From contig NZ_NJAU01000003.1 of the NCBI RefSeq assembly GCF_002886255.1, forward strand, positions 296,370 to 360,369: a stretch of 64,000 nucleotides of DNA. Reading direction: 5' to 3'. The notes under the pieces were generated by a model. That model saw only the letters and a program-made list of their open reading frames with translations. It searched no databases and was not told the origin of the DNA. Origin of the DNA: Alteribacillus bidgolensis (lineage in GTDB: Bacteria; Bacillota; Bacilli; Bacillales; Marinococcaceae). A program made the position numbers and the translations under genes. Positions 16,142 to 24,235 of this stretch are shown here, one piece after another; the stretch's first letter is position 1, and each line of letters begins with the position of its first letter.

Positions 16142-16906
16142 ATGCATACGGTACATGCTATGAGTTATGCAGATTATGATTTCGAAATTAATGGGCAAAA
16201 AGCTTCCTTGGAAGAAATATTCCCCGGTTTTAATGAGAACGATCGCATTGGCATTGTAACACGGACACCGGGAGGAAGCATGGGTGCAAATGCCCTAATC
16301 ATGTCAGCATTAACACGGTTCTATGATTTTTTTCGCCCAGAATTAGGTGATGATCCTGGTAAACTTAGAATCTATCCTGATTACTTTGTTTTGCATGTGG
16401 GAAAACGCTATATGAACCATACGATGATAGATGTTTGGCCACCGCACAAGGATGTTGTTGTAGAAGAAGATGATCCTGAACAAATACTAGAAGCTATTAA
16501 CGATCGCGGTATCACACGTTTAGTCGTGGAAGATATCCCACCAACATCACCAACGTTCTTAAGAGAGACAGTTAGCAGCGCGAAACGTCGAATTGTCAGT
16601 GCCTTAGCATACTCTTCTACTGGTCGTGTCGATCAGGCTGACATTACAATCAAAGGTTGCGCAGAGTCAGAAAAAAACGTTATGGCTACAATGCATATGT
16701 CAGAAGAGCTATCCGACATAAAGGATCAGTTACAAAAGAATCGCGATGCTCTTCTTGTTGATGATCGTCCAGTAGAAACGTATCGTCGGATTGAGCCAGC
16801 CGATGCTATTAAGAAGCTTACCCCTTCTACTGAATTTGGATCTGCCACACGCAGTTACTTGGATGTTTTAGGTAATGACCCCAAATTTTTAACGACATCT
16901 TGGTAA
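16142..16906 (+). CDS. Conserved-looking protein of unknown function
   Basis: A 254-residue soluble protein I do not recognise. The start at 16142 follows AAAGGAG; a longer frame adds a lysine-rich leader without support. Visible parts are an N-terminal EINGQKASLEEIFPGF segment, a Gly-rich TRTPGGSMGANALIMSA loop, DYFVLHVGKRYMNH with DVWPPHKDV in the middle, and a C-terminal acidic helical region. No signal peptide or membrane segment. Its place between a cupin and an NCS1 permease suggests a role in handling the imported compound; that is inference. Confidence 0.7.
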   Translation: MHTVHAMSYADYDFEINGQKASLEEIFPGFNENDRIGIVTRTPGGSMGANALIMSALTRFYDFFRPELGDDPGKLRIYPDYFVLHVGKRYMNHTMIDVWPPHKDVVVEEDDPEQILEAINDRGITRLVVEDIPPTSPTFLRETVSSAKRRIVSALAYSSTGRVDQADITIKGCAESEKNVMATMHMSEELSDIKDQLQKNRDALLVDDRPVETYRRIEPADAIKKLTPSTEFGSATRSYLDVLGNDPKFLTTSW

Positions 16907-17288
16907 AGAGCCCTAGCTAATTATGTAAGCATCGAATTTATTAATGAGCAAAAGGTTATCTTTACAATATATTTTTGATAGTTGGTAATGTGAACTACAT
17001 CTTAGCTATCCTGGAACATCAGGGAATTAGGGAGAGACTCTATCAGATCGAAAATCCCGCCCTTCGTTTAGAAGTGAAGGCCTAATACTTCAATAAGAAA
17101 ATATTATTCTGAATAATCAGAATATACTGTTATTTATTTGTAGAGCCTTAAAAGCTTTGAAAACGGAATAAAACAGTGAAACAGTACTAAAAAGCGATAT
17201 CTGTATAACCCAAATGGTTCAGGTATTACTTTTAGTAAAACAACTGGAAAACTGTTTGAGTGAAAAACAATATAAAGGAGATGAGTAC

Positions 17289-18692
17289 ATGGCTGAAAGT
17301 TCAATGTCAATGGATAAGCAAAGTAAGCGAGAAGAAATGAAAGATGACCACTCACTAGAAAAAGTACCGCTAGATAAGCGGAATATGGGTTGGGTAAGTA
17401 TATCAAATATCGCTGTTGGGATCGCAACTGCAATCTTTTATATGCAAATGGGTAGTGCCATGACCATACAATTTGGAGCGATAAACGCTTTAATATCAGC
17501 CGGCTATGCCGTGGTTGTTGCAGGTATTATGGCAACGGTTATTGCTTATTTGGCAGCAACAACAGGAATGAACGTAAACCTTATGTCTAGGTCAGGGTTT
17601 GGCTATATCGGAGCCTCCTTAACCTCACTCATTTATGCATCAAACTGGATTATGTACTGTGCATTTGAAGGAATCATTATGGTATATGCAGTGCATGAGT
17701 TTTTCCCAGTCCTTCCGAAATGGGCATTAATGATTTTCTTCGGATCCGTTGTTATTCCATTAAACTGGTTTGGTATTAAACAATTGGATAAAATCCAAAA
17801 ATATTCCTTACCGATATTCATTATATTTTTAGCGGCATCTTTGATTGTTTTATTTATGACACCTTCTCAATACGAGGGGGCTTTTTGGACGTATATGCCT
17901 GAAGGTGCTCAAGTTGGCGGAACCGCTCTACTTCTTTGTATCGGAATGCAAAATGGTATCTTAGGTCTTATGACGATGCTTGCATCCGATTATGCACGAT
18001 TCCTCAAAAAAGATGAAAGAACAGTCGGTTCGATCGCTATTGGGTTTATTCCACAAATCGTTTGTTTTGGTATCATGGGTCTTATTGGTATCTGGTTTGG
18101 TGTTCGTATGCAAGAAGCAAATCCTGGTGTTTATTTAGTACAAGCGATTGCATTTGGAGGAGTAGCGTTTACCATCTTAACGCAAATTAGAATTAACGTT
18201 ACGAACCTTTATAGTGGTTCTTTATCATTAGCAAACTTCTTTGAAAATATTTTTAAATTTAAACCAGGTAGACCGTTCTGGGTTGTCGTTACAGGCGTTA
18301 TTGCTATTTTATTAATGCTTGGTGGTATTTTAGATCATTTAACTGCCGCATTAACGTTCCAAGGTGTTGTTCTTCTATCCTGGTCAGCAATATTAATCGC
18401 CGATGCATTAGTGGTTAAGAAAATATTAAAAATTGGTCCTAAATATTATGAACACAGACAATCTAATTTGCGTAAATGGAATCCTGTTGGTGTCGTGTCT
18501 TTAAGCATACCGGCTATTGTAGGAACCATTGCAGCTTTTGGATATATGGGTCAGTTTTTACAAAACACAGCAGCATTCTTTGCCATGATCTTGGCGTTTA
18601 TTCTTACCATAATTATGGCAATTGCGACAAAAGGGAAATATTATGTTAGCAAAGAGACTGACGATATCCCAGAAGAAGAATATATTGCTTAG
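17289..18692 (+). CDS. NCS1-family permease (cytosine/purine-type)
   Basis: A 467-residue transporter with about 12 hydrophobic segments and NCS1 features (GWVSISNIAVGIATAIF near the start, MSRSGFGYIGASLTSLIYASNW, ASDYARFLKKDERT). The family imports nucleobases, hydantoins, thiamine-like or related compounds by cation symport. ATG 17289 follows AAAGGAG, and the longer frame is not needed. It is third in line after the cupin and unknown genes, with a 380-nt gap that contains a small TTCTGA-ATAA-TCAGAA palindrome (17106-17121). Substrate not predictable. Confidence 0.85.
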   Translation: MAESSMSMDKQSKREEMKDDHSLEKVPLDKRNMGWVSISNIAVGIATAIFYMQMGSAMTIQFGAINALISAGYAVVVAGIMATVIAYLAATTGMNVNLMSRSGFGYIGASLTSLIYASNWIMYCAFEGIIMVYAVHEFFPVLPKWALMIFFGSVVIPLNWFGIKQLDKIQKYSLPIFIIFLAASLIVLFMTPSQYEGAFWTYMPEGAQVGGTALLLCIGMQNGILGLMTMLASDYARFLKKDERTVGSIAIGFIPQIVCFGIMGLIGIWFGVRMQEANPGVYLVQAIAFGGVAFTILTQIRINVTNLYSGSLSLANFFENIFKFKPGRPFWVVVTGVIAILLMLGGILDHLTAALTFQGVVLLSWSAILIADALVVKKILKIGPKYYEHRQSNLRKWNPVGVVSLSIPAIVGTIAAFGYMGQFLQNTAAFFAMILAFILTIIMAIATKGKYYVSKETDDIPEEEYIA

Positions 18693-18925
18693 TACCTATA
18701 TCTTTAAAGTGATTTCTCACAGATAATTTTAGCTTGAACAAACCTAATAGAATTAAATTATAATTATTTACCTTATACCTTACATCAATTTAACTTAGGG
18801 AATGGGACTTTATAAAATATCTGAATTGCGCGAAAAAATACACATTATCCAAGAATACAGTGTTTTAAAGGGACTAAAAAGTGGAAAGATATTTATAAGA
18901 AAAACAATTTATTCTTAAATTACCT

Positions 18926-18957
18926 GAATATTTACGAATACTTCTTAATGTTGTATG
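18926..18957 (+). promoter_or_regulatory. Dispersed repeat copy 2, candidate antitoxin-RNA promoter
   Basis: Matches 9395-9427. It contains TTTACG and TATGAT separated by 17 bp, pointing rightward into the toxin-antitoxin region. Nothing else was recognised in 18693-18980. Confidence 0.4.
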
Positions 18958-18981
18958 ATATGTATAAGAATAAGCCAATAT

Positions 18982-19012
18982 AAAAAAAGCCAGTGCGCTG
19001 CCACGCACTGGC
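18982..19012 (-). terminator. Terminator of the toxin mRNA
   Basis: GCCAGTGCG (18989-18997) and CGCACTGGC (19004-19012) form a perfect 9-bp stem. On the minus strand it is followed by seven T (18988-18982). Confidence 0.85.
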
Positions 19013-19055
19013 CAAAACAATAGCAACCGCATGAAGAACGGTTGGCTAAAGACGG

Positions 19056-19106
19056 AGTAAATCCATCCTGGTTCTGCCAAAAACGCAAGGATGGGTTTAC
19101 TTTTTT
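19056..19106 (+). terminator. Plus-strand terminator overlapping the toxin 3' end
   Basis: AGTAAATCCATCCT (19056-19069) pairs with AGGATGGGTTTACT (19088-19101) with one G-T mismatch, followed by TTTTTT. The toxin stop codon (19097-19099) lies inside it. Confidence 0.7.
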
Positions 19107-19195
19107 AGGTTTATAATCATGATCACAACCATAATCAACGTCAGAAGCAGTGTTCCAAAACCTAGTATCACGTTTGCTACATCTGTTGTAATCAT
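19097..19195 (-). CDS. Type I toxin, holin-like (TxpA/BsrG-type)
   Basis: A 32-residue peptide, MITTDVANVILGFGTLLLTL followed by IMVVIMIINLKK: one hydrophobic helix and a short basic tail, as in the Hol_Tox/TxpA group. GGGGGTG precedes the ATG (19193-19195). The long structured 3' region ending at 18982 and the convergent terminator support a type I toxin-antitoxin unit that would stabilise the plasmid. Too short for routine gene calling. Confidence 0.75.
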   Translation of the reverse strand: MITTDVANVILGFGTLLLTLIMVVIMIINLKK

Positions 19196-19449
19196 TTCGG
19201 CTTCACCCCCTTTCTCCATTGCCCTAATGACAATGAGGAGGCTCAACCGCCCATCTTGCATTTTTGCTATTGTTTGTCTATCATTCTAGCATACTTTTCC
19301 TTTTTTATTAATTTCTTCTGAAATAAAAAATTGTCTTTGATATAGAGGATTTTCTTTTAGTTTTTAATTTAGTTTCTGCCCCCATAACTGTTTTTTTAGT
19401 TCTTCAATGACGCTTCCGTATTCTCGAAAGCCATATTATATATCTTTTC

Positions 19450-19989
19450 TTATTTCCTCAAATGAGCTGGCACACAATTTTCACAGAAGTAAAGATTAAT
19501 ACGATTTTTTTGCAGCCATTCCAATTGATTGTCTGGTATGGGAGTTTTACATTTTTGACAGGTAGGGCTATTGCTTGATAGTGTAGTGCCTTCTCGAGGT
19601 TTTTTCACGTGCTTTAAGTTCTTCCATCCCATTCCAAATAGATCACAGGCGTCTCTTAACGCATCCTGGGAAGCAGAACGGATCGCATACTTCAAGTTCG
19701 TTGCTGCCCCATTCTGTTTTTTTAATGGAGCTGTACCAATTCCATCCCTTTTGGCTCCCATAATGTCTAACGTACCGATAACCAACACTTCTTTATCATA
19801 CAACACAGGTTCTTTTTGTAATAGCCAGCTCCATGTGTTACCAGCTACATGATTTAATCGCTCGACATAATGATCAACTTCTATATATGAATACGTTACT
19901 TTATCGTTTATTTTTCGTTTTCGGACCACTTCTTCAGGAAAAGCTTCCTGTAATTGTTGAAGAATGGACTCAAATGTACGACCTTCCAT
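19450..19989 (-). CDS. Rad52/22-like single-strand annealing protein
   Basis: About 179 residues. The N-terminal 130 resemble the Rad52/Rad22 annealing fold of phage and plasmid proteins (EVDHYVERLNHVAGNTWSW, KRDGIGTAPLKKQNGAATNL and KYAIRSASQDALRDACDLFG). The C-terminus has a zinc-ribbon-like pair, CQKCKTP and FCENCVP. It should pair complementary single strands during recombination or plasmid repair. I prefer the ATG at 19987-19989; a GTG two codons upstream lies too close to AAGGA. It clusters with the SSB gene and a chimeric relic. Confidence 0.75.
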   Translation of the reverse strand: MEGRTFESILQQLQEAFPEEVVRKRKINDKVTYSYIEVDHYVERLNHVAGNTWSWLLQKEPVLYDKEVLVIGTLDIMGAKRDGIGTAPLKKQNGAATNLKYAIRSASQDALRDACDLFGMGWKNLKHVKKPREGTTLSSNSPTCQKCKTPIPDNQLEWLQKNRINLYFCENCVPAHLRK

Positions 19990-20004
19990 GAACACCTATC
20001 CTTT

Positions 20005-20241
20005 TCAGCCATATTTCCCTTCTTCCACATGGATTTCATGGACAGAAACCTTATGAATATGATGCTTCCTCTCTTGAATTTGTCCATAACCGTTACAAGC
20101 ATCCCTTGTTTCAATTCAATATGAGAAGTAGTTAATTGATCATTGACCTTCCGTTGTTTCACCGTTTTTGTAGGAAACGGAGCCTGTAAGGAACGGAGAA
20201 TATCATTAAAAGAATTGTTGTCTAAGTGGTTTGTGGTCCAT
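20005..20241 (-). pseudogene. Chimeric Rad52-like/SSB-like gene remnant
   Basis: The first part (SFNDILRSLQAPFPTKTVKQ, RKVNDQLTTSHIE) parallels the N-terminus of the Rad52-like protein (TFESILQQLQEAFPEEVVRK, RKINDKVTYSYIE). The last part (LKQGMLVTVM, then GQIQERKHHIHKVSVHEIHV, EEGKYG, stop) parallels the C-terminus of the tandem SSB (GMVVAVIGRIQARKHHQHPT, EEVQYG). One frameshift separates the ATG (20239-20241) from the Rad52-like part and another lies at about 20060. It looks like a deletion fusion of two neighbouring genes that later decayed. Confidence 0.65.
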
Positions 20242-20301
20242 GTTTGCTACACTCCTTGTCCATAAAATGAAGATACATGTCGTCTACCATCCACTTGTAG
20301 A

Positions 20302-20937
20302 TTAGCCATACTGTACTTCTTCGGCATGTACTTCGTGTATATTCGTGGGGTGTTGATGGTGTTTTCTTGCTTGGATTCGTCCGATAACGGCAACCACCAT
20401 ACCTTTTTTTAGATCATTGGCTATCCGTTCAGCATAAGAACGCCATACCAGTACAGGGATATAATCATTTTCTGCTTCTTTCGCTTCGGAAGGTTTATAA
20501 TTCCGTTTTACGGCAACCATGAAGCGACACAAAGCGACGGAATTTTTGCCTACATAATGTAATTCGGGATCTATGGTTAAACGGCCAGTAAAAAAGATTT
20601 GGTTGAGATCCACCGAAAGCCCGCGGTATTGTTGGCCAAAAATAACATCTTGTGCGAGCACCTCGTAAGTATTGATGTTGTAATCGGTACGAACACGAGA
20701 TTGTAGCCTTCCGATGATGGCACATTCCTGTCCTTTAGTTAAATTATTTGCTACACGTTCGGCATAGGAGCGCCAGACAATGATTGGGATAAAATCCACC
20801 TGTTTGCTGCCATCATGCCCAACAAATTTTCGCTCACAGGCAATCGGAAAACGAGTGACAGCAATATTTGTAGAAGTGTAATTTAAGGAAGGATGGACGG
20901 TCAGCCGACCATGCACCACGGTACGGTTCAAATCCAT
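20302..20937 (-). CDS. Tandem-domain single-stranded DNA-binding protein
   Basis: A 211-residue protein with two SSB-type OB folds in one chain: residues 1-105 (LNRTVVHGRLTVHPSLNYTS, FIPIIVWRSYAERVANNLTK) and 110-211 (LNQIFFTGRLTIDPELHYVG, YIPVLVWRSYAERIANDLKK). Normal bacterial SSB is one domain plus an acidic tail; here no acidic tail is present, so partner-protein docking may differ. The ATG at 20935-20937 is favoured by GGGAG 8 nt upstream. It probably protects plasmid single strands. Neighbours are the annealing protein and an unknown wHTH-like protein. Confidence 0.85.
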   Translation of the reverse strand: MDLNRTVVHGRLTVHPSLNYTSTNIAVTRFPIACERKFVGHDGSKQVDFIPIIVWRSYAERVANNLTKGQECAIIGRLQSRVRTDYNINTYEVLAQDVIFGQQYRGLSVDLNQIFFTGRLTIDPELHYVGKNSVALCRFMVAVKRNYKPSEAKEAENDYIPVLVWRSYAERIANDLKKGMVVAVIGRIQARKHHQHPTNIHEVHAEEVQYG

Positions 20938-20953
20938 GTGCCTCACTCCCTTC

Positions 20954-21697
20954 CTACTCTTTCTTTTCTATATAAGAAAGAATATCTTGCAAGTAGTAGT
21001 AGGTATTGCGAACTCGATCCACTGTATCTTGTTCCAGGCGAGGAAAAAAATCATGTCCCGCTTTGGTGATACGCCAGTACCGTTTGTGTCGAATACGAGG
21101 GTCTGTCCATTTTCCTTTTAACAAGGGGCCATTGGTTTTATCTTCTTCCATTGCTAAGGCAAGTTGATGAATATAGGATTTAGAAGGTTTCCAGCCAAAT
21201 TGTTTCTCAATACTTCCTTGAATATCGGCCATGACAAGATCCGGCTGCTTCATTGCTTCTCGAAGCACGTAGTAACGGAAAACATCTTGAGCAGAAACAA
21301 TCGAACTAAAAAACGTGCGATCCCCAGAAGGTAGTACTTCTACGGTAGAAGGCTTTTCTCCATCTTTGGTAATATCATAAAGAATGGTTTGGGCGACCTT
21401 TTGAACCGCTCGTACACGAGATGGTACCACTTTTTTTTCCTTTTTATAGACATTTCTGCCATTGTCGGTAAGCGAATAATAGGGCGTTTTCTTTTCATGG
21501 AACGATACATAAAAATACTTTTCACGTAGCATATGTGTTAAAGCGGTCATGATATAGCGTTCATTAGGTTGTTGTCTCTCTAATACCGAGCGAACAGTTT
21601 GTACAAGTTCTCGGCTATTTCGGTGAGTAAAATAAGCCGCTTTGCTCATAATCATTTGTGTAATCCGCTTTTGCGATAAGCCTTTTTCTTTGGACAT
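20954..21697 (-). CDS. Unknown protein with winged-helix-like segments
   Basis: A 247-residue basic protein I cannot name. The N-terminal 90 residues look like a winged helix (VRSVLERQQPNERYIMTALT, YFYVSFHEKKTPYYSLTDNG) and a similar wing recurs near 205-225 (RIRHKRYWRITKAGHDFFPR). A strong AAAGGGGGG site precedes ATG 21697. It is 17 nt upstream of the tandem SSB, so the two are probably co-transcribed. A DNA-binding or regulatory role is inferred. No homolog of known function came to mind. Confidence 0.65.
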   Translation of the reverse strand: MSKEKGLSQKRITQMIMSKAAYFTHRNSRELVQTVRSVLERQQPNERYIMTALTHMLREKYFYVSFHEKKTPYYSLTDNGRNVYKKEKKVVPSRVRAVQKVAQTILYDITKDGEKPSTVEVLPSGDRTFFSSIVSAQDVFRYYVLREAMKQPDLVMADIQGSIEKQFGWKPSKSYIHQLALAMEEDKTNGPLLKGKWTDPRIRHKRYWRITKAGHDFFPRLEQDTVDRVRNTYYYLQDILSYIEKKE

Positions 21698-22201
21698 GCA
21701 GCATCCCCCCTTTCTTGTTTAGCGGATAAAGGATAACGTGGCGCTTGATCATTATAAAATGACAAGTGGACGCAACTTTATATGTAAACAGCAAACCACA
21801 GCAACTACACCTTTGATTATACCATACAGTCCATTAGCAACATATAAAATTCCGATTTTTTCCTTGCATTTTCGTTCTCCTCCCTTTATCCTTTTTTAAC
21901 TGTGCACTTGATTCCAACGTATTTATTTTATTCTTACGTTTTAATTTAATAGATACGTACTAATTAAATAGTTTGATTGCCCGACGGTTTGCCCGAAAAA
22001 AATCATAGTTAAAAAGGAAAAGAAATGACAAGGATGGCTGGAGTAAGAAGGAAAGAACGGAAAGGAGAGGGAGAAGAAGATAATATGTATGTTTCTGATG
22101 GACTGTTCTTTATATACATCTATTGGGAGAATTGGTACAATAGTTAAAGTCATTATTTCTTGGATTGAGAAAAAATAAACGAATAGGGGAGGGAGCATGA
22201 T

Positions 22202-22327
22202 GTGAGGCGTTCGTGTGATGTTCCTGATATTTGGGTTACCGCCGTTTTTTATCCGTTATGTAGGTGGCTCGATAAACAATCAGCTGAGCTGGATGTTTTG
22301 AAGTTCTATTTCCGGAATAATAAATAG
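22202..22327 (+). CDS. Small ORF (41 aa)
   Basis: GTG 22202 with GGGAGGGAG upstream encodes MRRSCDVPDIWVTAVFYPLC, then RWLDKQSAELDVLKFY and a basic end. It overlaps the ribosome site of the next small ORF, suggesting coupled translation. Function unknown. The 500 nt between 21698 and 22201 hold no convincing gene. Confidence 0.35.
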   Translation: MRRSCDVPDIWVTAVFYPLCRWLDKQSAELDVLKFYFRNNK

Positions 22328-22337
22328 GAGGATGAAA

Positions 22338-22490
22338 ATGCAAATTGCTTCTCATTGTACCGATGACTTTCCCACTAATGGTTTAAATTTAGGACAGTCG
22401 GAATGTGTCCTAAGGATAAATAAGTACCATATTAAAGAGAGTAAGCATCTATATCACTATGTTTCTTCTTTTATTCTAGGAAGCCGTTGA
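22338..22490 (+). CDS. Small ORF (50 aa)
   Basis: ATG 22338 lies 6 nt after AGGAGG and 10 nt after the previous stop; an in-frame ATG at 22332 is too close. It encodes MQIASHCTDDFPTNGLNLGQ and ends at TGA 22488-22490. No domain recognised. The good ribosome site and tight spacing are the only support. Confidence 0.35.
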   Translation: MQIASHCTDDFPTNGLNLGQSECVLRINKYHIKESKHLYHYVSSFILGSR

Positions 22491-22578
22491 GAACACTGAT
22501 TCATCCTAACCAATAGGGTCAGCTTCGATAAGTACGGAAGAAATATAAAACTTCATGTTCATTCGATTACATCAAAAG

Positions 22579-22880
22579 TCATTTTTTTGTTAGAATATAA
22601 TTGTAGCAATAAGCATGGAACATCTCTTCTAATTTTTCTGTATATCGTTTCAATGCTTGCAACCGATCTATCTGATTGATATTCGGAGTTTCGATTAATT
22701 CTTCAAAAGCAAGAATATATTTTGTCACTGTCTCCGCAAATGGGACTAACAAGAAGAGATAAGAAGGAACTACTTTTTCTTTTTACTGGAAATCGAAAAA
22801 CTCAACTGTATTCCCATTTGTTCATACAGGGTGTACTTTTGTTGAACAATAGAAAGAACTCTCCTCCATTTGAATCATTA
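22579..22880 (-). pseudogene. Small unknown gene, frameshifted
   Basis: Two minus-strand frames join at an A-run near 22790: RVLSIVQQKYTLYEQMGIQL followed by SFSISSKKK, then VVPSYLFLLVPFAETVTKYI, LAFEELIETPNINQIDRLQA and LKRYTEKLEEMFHAYCYNYI before a stop at 22579. Together they would make a helical protein of about 95 residues. No clear start. The shift in a homopolymer could be a sequencing error. Confidence 0.35.
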
Positions 22881-22966
22881 TTTTTCTCCACCAGACAGTA
22901 AAATAGACTTAACTCCTAAAAATACCTAGCTAAGCCTATTAAACGCTTCTCTATTAATTTGGGTTT

Positions 22967-23779
22967 TTACTTAGTAGATAACTCACTTTCTACTACCCAT
23001 TTGTGATTTTCAACTTCAGTTCCACCAGTGGTTGGCTTAAAATCAATCATGTAAACAGTAGTATCCCTTGCAGACTCTATCGTCGCTTCAGCTCCTTCCA
23101 TACCCTCCATGTGAGAGGCCTCTATTATTGCTTTTTCTCCTGGTTCCAGGAAATCTTCGCCAGAATTTTTCAGCTCTTCATGTATTACCCATTTATGGTC
23201 TTCTACTCTTTCTCCCCCTGTCGTAGTCGTAAAGGACACTGAATAAGCAACGGTATCATAGGCTCCTGTTATTGTTGCTGTGCCTCCTTCCATACCTTCC
23301 ATGTGGTTTGCTTCAATAATCGCTTGGCTTCCAACTTTAAATTTTGGATTTGGTGCTACCTCTAGGTCATCCGGTACATTGGCCAAGTTAGAATCAATGT
23401 CCTCTTTTATATCAAAAATACTCGCACGTACTTCATTAATAAGTTCTTCGGTTTCATGCACAGCAGGATTTTCCGAAGTGTGCTTCGTGGTGGCATCCAA
23501 ATGTTTGTTTGTTGCGTCTAGGCGATTAAGCAGAGAGACTAACTGGTTTTCATACATAGTTAACTCTTTCTCACTCAATTCTTCTGGATTCGTAAGTACT
23601 TCTTCTGCTTGATCTAACTCAGATTGCACAGCCATTACTTTTTGTTCTACTTTCTCCAAAACCTTTTCGCTATTAGACTCGTTTACTTCCGCTTTAGCTA
23701 CGGCAGCTTGTCCAGTAGAAAAAATTAATCCCGTCGCTACTAAACTTGTTATTGCCATTCTTGTAATTCTGATATACAC
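22967..23779 (-). CDS. Secreted YdhK-family (DUF1541) protein with helical stalk
   Basis: About 270 residues. A GTG at 23777-23779, 7 nt after AGGAGG, starts a signal peptide (ITRMAITSLVATGLIFSTGQ, AAVA). Next is a Glu-rich, probably coiled-coil region (about 30-150), then two tandem DUF1541 repeats of about 60 residues (AIIEANHMEGMEGGTATITG ... TTTTGGERVEDHKWVIHEEL; AIIEASHMEGMEGAEATIES ... EVENHKWVVESEL). The HMEGMEG and ENHKW motifs are rich in potential metal ligands, and YdhK proteins occur in copper-responsive settings. It is a paralog of the lipoprotein at 24236. Function inferred as surface metal binding. Confidence 0.75.
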   Translation of the reverse strand: MYIRITRMAITSLVATGLIFSTGQAAVAKAEVNESNSEKVLEKVEQKVMAVQSELDQAEEVLTNPEELSEKELTMYENQLVSLLNRLDATNKHLDATTKHTSENPAVHETEELINEVRASIFDIKEDIDSNLANVPDDLEVAPNPKFKVGSQAIIEANHMEGMEGGTATITGAYDTVAYSVSFTTTTGGERVEDHKWVIHEELKNSGEDFLEPGEKAIIEASHMEGMEGAEATIESARDTTVYMIDFKPTTGGTEVENHKWVVESELSTK

Positions 23780-24171
23780 AGTACATCCTCCTATAAAAGT
23801 TTGTAAACGGGAGACCTTTCTTCCAATGTCACAGAATAAAAAAGATATTTCTTGATCGTTCTGCATTGCAGCCCCCTTTCCTATGAAAATTATGGCTTTA
23901 CTTCGCCACCGTTTACTCCCTTCCCGTTCAATGTGAAGATTTAATGAAGAACAATAAAAACATAAAAAAATCGAGCCTTCCATTTTGACGATTCATCTTC
24001 TAGACCAAACACTGCTTTAGAATTTATATGATGAAAATAGACATGGAAAAAGGGGGCTTCATTGTGCAATCAAAAAAACAAAACAAATTTTTAAATTTCC
24101 GTGTACGCGATTTGAAGACTTAACGTTAGAGTTTTTCTGAGCACTTTTAGGAAGACATTCCATTCGTGCAT

Positions 24172-24206
24172 AAAAAAAGAGAGCTATATAAAAGAATAAA
24201 CTCTCT
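24172..24206 (-). terminator. Terminator after the YdhK lipoprotein
   Basis: AGAGAG (24178-24183) pairs with CTCTCT (24201-24206); on the minus strand a T-run follows (24178-24172). It lies 30 nt after the stop of the YdhK gene. The 23780-24171 stretch shows nothing else convincing. Confidence 0.6.
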
Positions 24207-24235
24207 ATCACAACTCATATTAACTATTTAAATTG

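Larger units (their letters stand above)
18960..19106 (+). ncRNA. Candidate antisense antitoxin RNA (RatA/SR4-like)
   Basis: A transcript starting near 18960 would end at the terminator 19056-19106, which overlaps the 3' end of the toxin frame. The toxin mRNA runs the other way and ends at 18982, so the two RNAs would pair over about 125 nt at their 3' ends. This is the geometry of txpA/ratA and bsrG/SR4 in Bacillus subtilis. The boundaries are inferred. Confidence 0.45.

Noticed and set aside
21941..22198. 85-aa minus-strand ORF rich in Phe and Pro
   Set aside because: Reads opposite a purine-rich stretch leading to the small ORFs; no start signal or homology.
24060..24175. Short frames with a further in-frame TGA (LTLEFF-TGA-ALLGRH)
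   Set aside because: Not a CxxC context, no SECIS-like hairpin and a frame shift upstream, so not counted as a selenoprotein.
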